From contig JAAHII010000001.1 in assembly GCA_010671905.1 (NCBI GenBank), positions 2,418,001 through 2,482,000 of the forward strand: a stretch of DNA of 64,000 nt, in the 5' to 3' direction. Positions 22,728 to 30,817 of the stretch are shown piece after piece. Position numbers and translations under genes: made by a program. The notes below the pieces were generated by a model, which did not search any database, was not told where the DNA came from, and saw only the letters and a program-made list of their open reading frames with translations. The stretch is from Leptolyngbya sp. SIOISBB (GTDB lineage Bacteria > Cyanobacteriota > Cyanobacteriia > Phormidesmidales > Phormidesmidaceae). The first letter of the stretch is position 1. Each line of letters begins with the position of its first letter.

Positions 22728-22772
22728 GATTCGCATCCCAAAAAAAATCGACAAGCTACACACCGAGCCCAC

Positions 22773-24622
22773 TTTTATTGCTCACATATATACGCTTTGA
22801 TTGCGACTAACACGCTCCCAAAGTGTATAAGAGGTTTTCCCAAAGATCACAGAAAAAATTACACCTTCGATCCACTTAGCAACTCAAAATCATCACTCCC
22901 ACCCTCTCAATGCGGCTTCTTTAAACTCACCTTCATTCCAGAAATCTCAGTCATTAATTAGAGTCGGCCCTTCATCTTTACGCTTCTCAAGCACTCGCTC
23001 ACTCTATGGGGTGACATCAACTTATGCGTCCGAAAAAGCACTTAGCATCCCTAATGGGATTCATCAAAGCTTCAAGCAAGGCGGGCACTCAGGAACTTCT
23101 ATAGATCGCTGCAGATCCCATGAACGAGATCAATGAATCCCCTGCCTCAAAAAGATTTCAGACGTATCGAAGCTAACCGACAACTACTCATCGCCTCACC
23201 CAGAGTTCATCTACCATTCATATACGCGTGACACTCAGTGAGGGTACCCAGCATGTCATTTAAAACACTCACTGCTGATCAGCTTTTTGTAAAGAACTGT
23301 AGTTTTAGAAGTGAGCAGTGGAGAAATAAGTGTTTTTTCAATCTCGTCAATTGCAAAATCCCAGGGATTTTGCAGCCCGTTCACCCAAAAAAGCTCACAA
23401 TAATAGTTCAGAGAGATCAAGATTCCGGAAATCCTTAACAAACCGTAACATAGGTGAATGTGAAACGCTGCCTCGATCCGAGTCTGTTAAGTGAAAACAT
23501 CCGATCCCGGATTTTATTGAAGCTACATCCGCATAACCCGGATCCGGAATTCCATGCTTTTGGCATTTGTTTGCGACACCGAAATTATGTTCATCTTGAT
23601 GGATGGTGACTGATCAACGAGATAGCTCAATAAATTTGATTGATGACCAAAAGAGTCATCGATATGAATCGATACAAACTGTTCGTCATCATTGTCAAGA
23701 TATTTTCCGACTCAAATGTCTGTACAGGTAGCATTTTTAGTGTGAATTAAAGTCTGGAAGCGCTAAGGGTAGAGTTTGTTGTTGTTCACTCAATCTGATC
23801 TATGACCTGGAGTCTCAGGTCACCCGCAAACAGCAACGTTGCCCAAACCAACTTGTGCAACCGCGAGCCTCCCGCTCAGTGAATGAGCGCATCGTAGCGC
23901 CCCACATGAGTGGGTGCTGCAGGCTCACGAAATCTACTTGCAATAGCCGAACGTGCCTGTGGCATCACTCACCCATGCACTGCTCGATCTCGACATAGCG
24001 AGGCTTCAGTCTGCCGCGTTCAGCCTGCTCGACTCCGCTCGTCAGCAGCGGCCTCGGCGCCAGCAGTGAGGGAGAATTTGATGGCTATCGTTAACGATCA
24101 CCTCAGCCATCGCATCCAGTCGGTCAAAATCGCTGACTGTCAGCATTTATTTAGGCGATCGCGCCATGGGGAGGAACCCTCTTGGGAAAGGATTGGAGCG
24201 ATTGACGGCTAGACAAATAAACACCAACGCGTGAAATAAAGCAACATTTTCTAATTAATCCAAGCGCTCTGTGGCTAGATAAGAGAAGGGTGCTGTATCT
24301 ATTTTCTGGCTTCTTAGAACGTTAGGGAAAGTGTGTAAACAATTGGGCGTTGTTGAATAGCCACATGATTACCCCCTGAGCCTTAATCCTGAGCAGAACT
24401 AAGTTTTGAGGAGAGCTTGCAGTTCTCAGGGCTAGTCAGCGCAGTGGGCGTGAAATCTCGCTGTTTGCCCCATTCAGAGTCTGAATGAGCAACGCTCCGA
24501 CAAAACGGTCAGGCGATCGCGCAGGGAGTGCCAAAGTCATTACATCCTCAGGCGACGCCTCGGAAATCTCGTCGAAGCCGATGTATTGAAATCAATAGCC
24601 CTCAAGTGAATAGTGTCGTCCC
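22773..24622. other. 1.85-kb gene-poor intergenic region
   Basis: Short open frames exist on both strands (for example around 23240-23440 and 23910-24212), but they overlap each other, lack good ribosome sites and resemble no family. I see no tRNA and no large repeat. The left end should hold the promoter of giant gene 2 and the right end that of the sensor at 24623. Confidence 0.5.
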
Positions 24623-25561
24623 ATGATTAAGCTCAAAAATCTGCAATTAGGTCAAAAGTTTACGCTCTTGCTGGTGTTGGTATTTCTCGGCGGGGTGCTT
24701 GCCAGCAGTGTGGCCTTATCCTCGGTACTCAATCGCAGCACCCAAGGTCAACTCACCACCAAAGCCTTGATGCTGATGGAAACGATGAATTCCATTCGCG
24801 GGTATACCAGTGAGCATGTACAACCCGAAATTGCTGATCGCCTTGACGAAGAATTTTTGCCGGAAAGCGTCCCCGCTTATTCTGCCCGAGAGGTCTTTGA
24901 AACCTTTCGCTTAAACCCTACCTACAGCGACTTTTTCTATAAAGAAGCCACCCTGAACCCCACCAACCTACGAGATAAAGCCGATGCTTTTGAAACTGAG
25001 TTGGTGAATGATTTTCGCGCCAACCCTAACAGTGCCGCAGAAGTTAGCGGCTTTCGCAGCACCCCCGCAGGCGATCTCTATTACATTGCTCGCCCGATCA
25101 AAATTAGCCAGCCCAGCTGTTTGGAATGCCACAGTACGCCAGCGGCAGCTCCTGCCAGCATGATCGAGCGCTATGGGGCCGATAATGGCTTTGGCTGGGA
25201 ACTCGATGAAATTGTTGGCGCTCAGATGATTTCTGTACCGGCAGAGCGAGTGGTACAAGGAGCCCGGCAGTCTCTAGTGTTGATTTTAGGTATCTTTATC
25301 ATCGCTTTTGCGGTCGCGATCGTGTTGGTCAATCTCTGGCTCAAGCGATTCGTCGTTCGGCCGCTCAACCGCATGGCCCAAGTTGCCGAGGCCGTCAGCA
25401 TGGGGGATACCGCAGCCGAATTCACCCAAGATACGCAAGACGAAGTGGGTAAGTTGGCGGAAGCCTTTAACCGCATGCGCTTGAGCCTGCAAATGGCCAT
25501 GCAACGGTTAGATCGTTACCGCGAAGGACGGCGCAGTTCGGCCAATGACTTATCCCAGTAG
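24623..25561 (+). CDS. Membrane heme-sensor-like protein: DUF3365 (Tll0287-type) domain plus HAMP
   Basis: This 312-residue protein has a transmembrane helix at about 13-35, a periplasmic domain at about 40-212, a second helix at about 216-238 and a HAMP segment at about 240-295. It stops there, with no kinase, cyclase or MCP output. The periplasmic domain has the c-type heme motif C166-LE-C169-H170 in a context typical of Tll0287/DUF3365 sensors, which bind heme covalently. It would therefore sense redox state or a gas and pass the signal by HAMP contact to a partner. The convergent neighbour is an adenylate cyclase-kinase protein, a plausible but unproven partner. The start MIKLKNLQLGQKF fits the membrane topology. 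Confidence 0.85.
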   Translation: MIKLKNLQLGQKFTLLLVLVFLGGVLASSVALSSVLNRSTQGQLTTKALMLMETMNSIRGYTSEHVQPEIADRLDEEFLPESVPAYSAREVFETFRLNPTYSDFFYKEATLNPTNLRDKADAFETELVNDFRANPNSAAEVSGFRSTPAGDLYYIARPIKISQPSCLECHSTPAAAPASMIERYGADNGFGWELDEIVGAQMISVPAERVVQGARQSLVLILGIFIIAFAVAIVLVNLWLKRFVVRPLNRMAQVAEAVSMGDTAAEFTQDTQDEVGKLAEAFNRMRLSLQMAMQRLDRYREGRRSSANDLSQ

Positions 25562-25583
25562 CTAACGACTTATCCCAGTAGCT
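25547..25583. repeat. Short tandem duplication across two convergent stop codons
   Basis: GACTTATCCCAGTAGCT occurs at 25547-25563 and again at 25567-25583 (period 20). The first copy holds the stop codon of the plus-strand sensor. The second holds the last codons and stop of the minus-strand kinase. Confidence 0.9.
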
Positions 25584-27747
25584 GTTGTTGAAATTCCTGA
25601 GCCTTTTGGGGGTCAGGAATTTCCGCTGCCAGTTGGGTCACAAAGTCGCGTTGCGACAGGTGGGCATAATCGGCCAGGGCATCTTCCAGCAGTAGGGTGG
25701 CCATCGGACCAACACAACGGGTAAGTACCTGCTGACACCGATCAATAAAATCTGGCCCGAGACCGGAAACCGGCTCACCGGAAAGCTGGGCACCGCTAAT
25801 CGAGGCTCCAGACGTCGCCACGGAGCCCGTCCCGGAGGGCAAGTTGCCGCCTCGGCTAATGGCACGAGCCGTACTAGTTGCCCCTTGCGATCGCGTGAGG
25901 CCTTGGTTATTAGTCGCTTGACTATAGGCGACTGACGACGGCGCTGGTAAATGAATACTGCTGACAAATTGCTCAGCTTGTTTACCATCAGACAGTTGCG
26001 ACGCCAAAAGTTCCACCAATTCATGGGGATTAGCGTCGGGATGTTGCTCAATGGCGTCTTCGACGATGAGGGTCGCCATGGGACCAATGCAGCGAGTCAA
26101 TTCCTCTCGGCAGCGCGTTACAAAAGCTTCGTCCTGAAGTACCGAAGTCGACCGAATCTGCATCGGGGCATGGAACTCCGGAGCTGCCTGAGGATCCGGT
26201 GAAAGATCAATGCGCGTCATGGTGAGCATCGACTGGGGCAGGGGCGAACTCACTTCATCCGCATCTAACAGCGGAGTCAGCGCTTCGAGCACCTCTAAAG
26301 CAGTCTGAAACCGTTGCTGGGGTTGACGATGAGTCAGCTGAGCAAGCAGCGCGGCAAACGCATGACTGACGGAAACATACTGCTGCCAATGCCAGTCGAG
26401 GGTTTGGCGATCCATCAGTTCGCGGGGATAGCGACCGGTGAGCAGCACGATCGCCGTCACCCCTAACGCGTAGAGATCGCTACAGGGAAAACATTGACCC
26501 AATTGAATCTGCTCGGGGGGCGAATAGCCAAATTTGCCGACCACGGTGGCTGTGTGGGGTGAGTCATCATCTTGCTCCACCTCCCCCGACAAGATTTCGT
26601 TCATGGCGTCGTTGACCAAGCCAAAGTCAATCAGGATGGGCAAGTCGCGATCGCTGCAGTACATCACATTGTCGGGGGAAATATCACGATGCACGATATT
26701 CAAACCATGCAGATATTCCAGCACTTGCAGCATGTGTACCAACCAACGCTTCACCTCCGGTTCGGAAAAGGCGTGGCCGCTACGCTTGCGTTCTTTCAGC
26801 AGGTGCGAGTAGGTCACGCCATCAATATATTCCTGCACGATAAACAGGCGCTGCTCCTGGGTAAACCCAGCGAGAAATTTGGGCACCTGGGGATGATTAA
26901 TTTGATAGAGCGTTTTGGCTTCTCGTTTGAACAGATCGAGGGCCTTTTGCAGCGATCGCTTCGAGGCATTACGCGGAAAAAATTCCTTCAGGACACAGGC
27001 TTCGCCAAAGCGCTGGGAATCTTCCACGAGGTAAGAGCGACCAAAGCCGCCCTGTCCCAACACCCGCTGAATCACATAGCGGCCGCCGATTTTGCTGCCG
27101 GGACCCAGTCTGGTGCGGGGCGCGCCGACACCGCGCCCCGTCTCGCGCCGTGGAGCCTCTGGTGCGGGAGTGGTTTCCAGGTCAGCGGAGGGGGCGTTAG
27201 CTTCGCCCTGGGGGTCAATATGGTACGCGGGTTGCGGATCCTGAATATTCTTGAGCTGTAGCGGCCCCGCATAGGCCGCATTCAACTCAACTCGAGATTT
27301 CACCACATCGTAAACAATCTGCGAAATGCAGATCCCCCCAGGATGTGCTTCTGTCTGCAGACGGGCGGCAATGTTTACCCCATTGCCCATGACATCGCCA
27401 TCTTTAAAGAAGACGTCTCCCAAATGAACCCCAATACGATGTTCGAGTCGCTGCTCTGGGGCGATCGCTTGATAGATCTCCGTGAGTTGATGCTGCATTT
27501 CTAAACTGCAGTTCACCGCTTGCACGGCACTGGAGAAGCACATCAGCAAGCCATCCCCGGTGGACTTAATCACTCGGCCTTCAAAGCGCTGGCATAGTGA
27601 TTCCATCAGTCCCAAATCGCGATGAATCAGGTTCAGGGTATCTTCTTCATCTACTGACATGCGGGCACTAAAGCCTACCGCATCAGTCAAAATAATCGCC
27701 GCAAGGGTTCTCTGTCCTTGGGACTTGTCAGGAATCGGATAATTCAT
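25570..27747 (-). CDS. Class III adenylate cyclase fused to a Ser/Thr protein kinase
   Basis: This is a 725-residue soluble protein. Residues about 12-178 form a class III cyclase. D22 and D65 are the metal ligands, K61 and D118 (DVMG) are the adenine-selecting pair, and N125 and R129 (NIAAR) complete the site, so it should be an active adenylate cyclase. Residues about 222-495 form a Hanks-type kinase with the loop LGQGGFG (230-236), K254, H353-R-D355, N360 and D374-FG, all present. The C-terminal part has two copies of an about 55-residue module (about 544-597 and 667-722), both with the core LTRC[IV]GPMATL[IL][VL]EDA, joined by a Ser/Gly-rich linker. The fusion couples cAMP production with protein phosphorylation. 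It converges with the heme-sensor gene. Confidence 0.9.
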   Translation of the reverse strand: MNYPIPDKSQGQRTLAAIILTDAVGFSARMSVDEEDTLNLIHRDLGLMESLCQRFEGRVIKSTGDGLLMCFSSAVQAVNCSLEMQHQLTEIYQAIAPEQRLEHRIGVHLGDVFFKDGDVMGNGVNIAARLQTEAHPGGICISQIVYDVVKSRVELNAAYAGPLQLKNIQDPQPAYHIDPQGEANAPSADLETTPAPEAPRRETGRGVGAPRTRLGPGSKIGGRYVIQRVLGQGGFGRSYLVEDSQRFGEACVLKEFFPRNASKRSLQKALDLFKREAKTLYQINHPQVPKFLAGFTQEQRLFIVQEYIDGVTYSHLLKERKRSGHAFSEPEVKRWLVHMLQVLEYLHGLNIVHRDISPDNVMYCSDRDLPILIDFGLVNDAMNEILSGEVEQDDDSPHTATVVGKFGYSPPEQIQLGQCFPCSDLYALGVTAIVLLTGRYPRELMDRQTLDWHWQQYVSVSHAFAALLAQLTHRQPQQRFQTALEVLEALTPLLDADEVSSPLPQSMLTMTRIDLSPDPQAAPEFHAPMQIRSTSVLQDEAFVTRCREELTRCIGPMATLIVEDAIEQHPDANPHELVELLASQLSDGKQAEQFVSSIHLPAPSSVAYSQATNNQGLTRSQGATSTARAISRGGNLPSGTGSVATSGASISGAQLSGEPVSGLGPDFIDRCQQVLTRCVGPMATLLLEDALADYAHLSQRDFVTQLAAEIPDPQKAQEFQQQLLG

Positions 27748-28314
27748 AACTGGTAAAAATAGGTCACCAATCGTCAGACCCTTTACTCAAAAAGTCCTGT
27801 CGTTACTTAGATGCTTCACCCCTAACTCCCTGATTTACCTACGGTTTAGCGTAGGACACTTAAAAAAGTGGACGATAGATGCGGGACTAACCGAGGAATC
27901 ATCAAGACCGATCATCCCGGTTGCTTATTATCCATACCGTAGCTCAAGCACCTGAGAATTTAGTAAACATTGAGCAGGTTTTATGGAATCTTACGGATGA
28001 CATCGGGAAAAGAAGTTATCTAGCACAGGGCTTTATATTACGGTTGCCCAATAATCCTGACGCCTCTGCCTTCATCAGGCTATGGCAGAATGCGGAATTG
28101 AAATACCTGCCAGCCAGCGGCTTCAACAATCCAGGGCGACCTGCTCAAATGGCGGCCTGCTATACGAGTGCCCGGGTGGAGAGCCCGCCCTTGACTCCAG
28201 TCATCCAGACTCATGTCTAGAGTTATGAGGGTTCAGCCTTCAGGGTCAGTTGCTTCAACGGAGAGCCCGCCCTTGACTCCAGTCATCCAGACTCATGTCT
28301 AGAGTTATGAGGGT
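27748..28314. other. Intergenic region with a MITE-like copy and an 82-bp duplication
   Basis: No supported gene. An open frame at 27921-28220 (+) covers the repeat and the duplicated 3' end of the next gene and is not considered coding. The cyclase-kinase promoter should lie near 27750-27900. Confidence 0.6.
28080..28166 (+). repeat. MITE-like dispersed repeat, copy A
   Basis: Bounded by CTATGGCAG and CTGCTATAC (near-inverted ends), with an internal GAATGCGGAATTGAAA and a CAATCCAGGGCGACCTG core. It shares this plan with the copies at 30589, 41281 and 56246. Confidence 0.75.
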
Positions 28315-28341
28315 TCAGCCTTCAGGGTCAGTTGCTTCAAC
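28178..28341. repeat. 82-bp tandem duplication at the 3' end of the PhnD-like gene
   Basis: Copies at 28178-28259 and 28260-28341 are identical by eye. The right copy contains the last codons and stop of the minus-strand gene; the left copy is a silent duplicate downstream of it. Confidence 0.9.
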
Positions 28342-29217
28342 TTCGATGGTCAAGACGGCCGGTTGTTCGCGCACCTTGGCTTCCAGCGGGCGCACCTTGT
28401 CGACGAGTTGAATGAGCGAGTCAAAGGTCGGGGCAGCGGCATTGGCAATATATCCCGCGTCTGATGCCACACTAGCTGGGGCCGCTTTCATGGCTTCTTC
28501 GATCAATCGTTGCTGATTACGCTCGATCGCGGGACTCAGTAACACAGCACCGTTGTTAATAGTGCGGCTCTCATGCAACACCCGAAAGGTATCTGCCGGA
28601 AATTCATTGCGATATTGCTGAAACCCCTCTTCAGAGATGGCTCCGGCGGCCACTTCGCCGGCGGCGACCCACTCCAAGACAGTTTTGGGAGTCGGGGCAA
28701 AGCGAATTTCACCCAAGGTCAGACCATACAGGTCATATAGAGGCAGGTAATAGCCTGTTGCCGAGCCGGGTTCCCCCAGAGCAATGACTTCATTAGCCAA
28801 GTCGGATAAAGCTTCAGCCGTGCTATCCGTGGGCACAACTAACACCGATCGCTGTTGAGGACTGCCCTGTAAGGGAAACAGCGGCACATATTGCGCATCA
28901 TCAACCGCGATCGCGGCCAATCCAGCAGGCGCAAAAGCCAAGTCCCAAGCCTGCGACTGGATCTGTTCAACCGCACGCAGTTCATTAAACACAGGCTCTA
29001 GCTCGACTTGGGCCTTGAGAGCTTCGCCCAAATAATCTTGCAAGGGAGCATAGGCCTCGACTGACGCCGCGCCCGTATCGTAGCTGACCAGCCCCACCAC
29101 TAACCGGCTCGGCCCTCCTGATGTTGCTGACGGATCATGACAACCGCCTAAGTTGACTAGCAGGGCCAGACAGAGGCCAAAAATACTTAAAATTCCTAGC
29201 CGCTGTAATCGTTTCAT
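28315..29217 (-). CDS. PhnD-like phosphate/phosphonate-type periplasmic binding lipoprotein
   Basis: The frame is open from 29238, but MKRLQRLG at 29217 begins a proper lipoprotein signal, so I prefer that start. A hydrophobic stretch ends in LVNLGGC, a lipobox, so the mature protein is tethered by its cysteine. The mature part reads LVVGLVSYDTGAA...APLQDYLGEAL, then WDLAFAPAGLAAIA, then VIALGEPGSATGYYLP. This is the order seen in PhnD/PtxB-type solute-binding proteins (family PF12974). No permease or ATPase gene adjoins it, so it may act as an orphan binding or sensory component near the signalling genes. Substrate (phosphate, phosphite or phosphonate) is not decided by the sequence. Confidence 0.85.
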   Translation of the reverse strand: MKRLQRLGILSIFGLCLALLVNLGGCHDPSATSGGPSRLVVGLVSYDTGAASVEAYAPLQDYLGEALKAQVELEPVFNELRAVEQIQSQAWDLAFAPAGLAAIAVDDAQYVPLFPLQGSPQQRSVLVVPTDSTAEALSDLANEVIALGEPGSATGYYLPLYDLYGLTLGEIRFAPTPKTVLEWVAAGEVAAGAISEEGFQQYRNEFPADTFRVLHESRTINNGAVLLSPAIERNQQRLIEEAMKAAPASVASDAGYIANAAAPTFDSLIQLVDKVRPLEAKVREQPAVLTIEVEATDPEG

Positions 29218-29233
29218 AACGCTGACTCGCGAT

Positions 29234-29384
29234 ATCAAGAAAAAGGGTGCTTATTGAGGAGATTACCTGAAGATGTCTCAGCTAGTACGGAGACTTTACG
29301 CTTTGTGTTTGTTGATGTCTGACAACCCTGTTGAGACCCCCTTTGTCGTGTCGTCAATGGAGATCTTCAGGTACTTTTCTTGAT
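29234..29384. repeat. Nested inverted repeats in the 29.2-29.5 kb intergenic region
   Basis: ATCAAGAAAA (29234-29243) pairs with TTTTCTTGAT (29375-29384). Inside it ACCTGAAGAT (29265-29274) pairs with ATCTTCAGGT (29363-29372). The nested order suggests one folded element between the divergent PhnD-like and BtuF-like genes, covering both probable leaders. Confidence 0.55.
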
Positions 29385-29517
29385 GAGAACGTCAAGATTC
29401 GGCTGCTTTGCACAATGACAGAACATCGACCAGCCTTAGAGCAAGTCAAGTCATGACGGTTGCGTTCTTTCAAGACTTTGGCCCATCCTTGTTCCAGAAA
29501 CAAGTCGGCGCTTTATA

Positions 29518-30510
29518 GTGTCACTAAGTCGACGACTTGAGGGCATCGCCATGCTGCCACTAAAAATCGTTTCCCTGCTACCTAGTGCGACTGAAATCAT
29601 TCATACCCTCGGCCTGAGCGAGTATCAGGTGGGCCGTAGTCACGAGTGCGATTTCCCCGCTGAGGTAACAGCCTTGCCAACCTGCACTGCACCAAAATTC
29701 AATCCGCAGGGCACCAGTCGTGAAATTCACGATCGCGTCACAGAACTGCTGCAATCGGCTCTCAGTGTGTATCAAATCAAGACAGACGTACTGGAAGCGC
29801 TGCAGCCCACCCACATCTTGACCCAAGCCCAATGCGAAGTGTGTGCCGTGAGCCTACCCGAGGTGGAAGCAGCAGTGGCCTCAGTGACGGGCGTGCATCC
29901 ACAAATTCTCTCGCTGCAACCCAATTTATTGCAGGACGTCTGGTCAGATATTCGGCAGGTGGCGATCGCGCTCTTGGGCGACGCGGGCAACGCTCGGGCT
30001 GATGCCGCGATCGCGGCGCTGCAGGCCCGCGTTAGCGACTGCCAAGAGCGGGTTTCCACGGTTTCTCGACGGCCCACAGTCGTCTGCATCGAGTGGCCGG
30101 AACCGCTGATGTCGGCAGGTAATTGGGTACCAGAACTCGTGTCCTTGGCGGGCGGCTTTCCCCTGCTGGCCCAAGTCGGGCAACATTCGCCGTGGATTAA
30201 CTGGAATGATCTGGTGAAGGCCGATCCAGAGGTCATTATTCTCATGCCCTGCGGCTATGACATGATCACCTCACTGCAAGAAAGCCAACCCCTGCTGCAA
30301 CACCCTTACTGGTCACTGCTACGAGCGGTGAAAACGGAGCGGGTGTACGTGACTGACGGTAATCAATATTTCAACCGTCCCGGTCCTCGACTCGTCGATT
30401 CCCTCGAAATTTTGGCGGAGATATTACATCCGGAGTTGATGCCATCGCGATATGAGGGCCAGGGATGGCGATCGCTGCAGGATGCTTTAATCACCCTGTC
30501 GGTGACCTAG
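29518..30510 (+). CDS. BtuF/FepB-family binding protein without signal peptide
   Basis: This 330-residue protein has the fold signature of class III periplasmic binding proteins (PF01497): KIVSLLPSATEIIHTLGL near the start, then VGRSHECDFP, a central helix-rich linker around 135-175, and VYVTDGNQYFNRPGPRLVDSLEIL near the end. The first ATG is at 29551 (MLPLKIVSLLPS); the frame is also open from 29518. No export signal is visible with either start. Cyanobacteria often carry such cytosolic-looking forms, usually annotated as cobalamin-binding. Ligand and location are undecided. No transporter subunits are adjacent and I saw no cobalamin riboswitch upstream. Confidence 0.75.
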   Translation: MSLSRRLEGIAMLPLKIVSLLPSATEIIHTLGLSEYQVGRSHECDFPAEVTALPTCTAPKFNPQGTSREIHDRVTELLQSALSVYQIKTDVLEALQPTHILTQAQCEVCAVSLPEVEAAVASVTGVHPQILSLQPNLLQDVWSDIRQVAIALLGDAGNARADAAIAALQARVSDCQERVSTVSRRPTVVCIEWPEPLMSAGNWVPELVSLAGGFPLLAQVGQHSPWINWNDLVKADPEVIILMPCGYDMITSLQESQPLLQHPYWSLLRAVKTERVYVTDGNQYFNRPGPRLVDSLEILAEILHPELMPSRYEGQGWRSLQDALITLSVT

Positions 30511-30817
30511 ACGTTCCTAGGGCGGTCATCCATTAACCCTAAAAACATTGAGGCCCCAGCATCACTGTGCCTGCATTCATGCAATCAGCTATAGCGGAAT
30601 GCGGAATGCGGAATGCGGAGGTCGGAATGCGGAATTGCAATGCCTGCCAGAAGGCGGTTTTAAAAATCCAGGGCAGATTGCGATAGGGGCTGCTATCCTC
30701 TGACCTCAAGGGTTTAACCACTAACTGATGCGGCAGTTTATGAGCCACATGTGAGGGGCGATCGCGAACTGCGCTACTCACGATTCTCCTGACAGTTGGC
30801 ATGGCGGCAAAGTCGCG
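30511..30817. other. Short intergenic region filled by a MITE-like copy
   Basis: Between the convergent BtuF-like and ABC exporter genes. Most of it is the repeat at 30589-30698; no gene or clear terminator is seen. Confidence 0.6.
30589..30698 (+). repeat. MITE-like dispersed repeat, copy B
   Basis: It starts CTATAGCGGAATGCGG, has several GGAATGC heptamer-like units, then CCTGCCAGAAGGCGG and AAAATCCAGGGCAG, and ends CTGCTATCC. It is the copy with the most heptamer units. Confidence 0.75.

Noticed and set aside
1829-22961. Many plus-strand open frames across the giant genes
   Set aside because: They are antisense shadows of repetitive minus-strand coding sequence, with low-complexity Ser/Val/Pro translations and no family signature.
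23238-24212. Short frames in the 22.8-24.6 kb gap
   Set aside because: They overlap each other on opposite strands, lack ribosome sites and show no known motif.
27921-28220. 99-aa plus-strand frame
   Set aside because: It spans MITE-like copy A and the duplicated 3' end of the PhnD-like gene; no protein signature.
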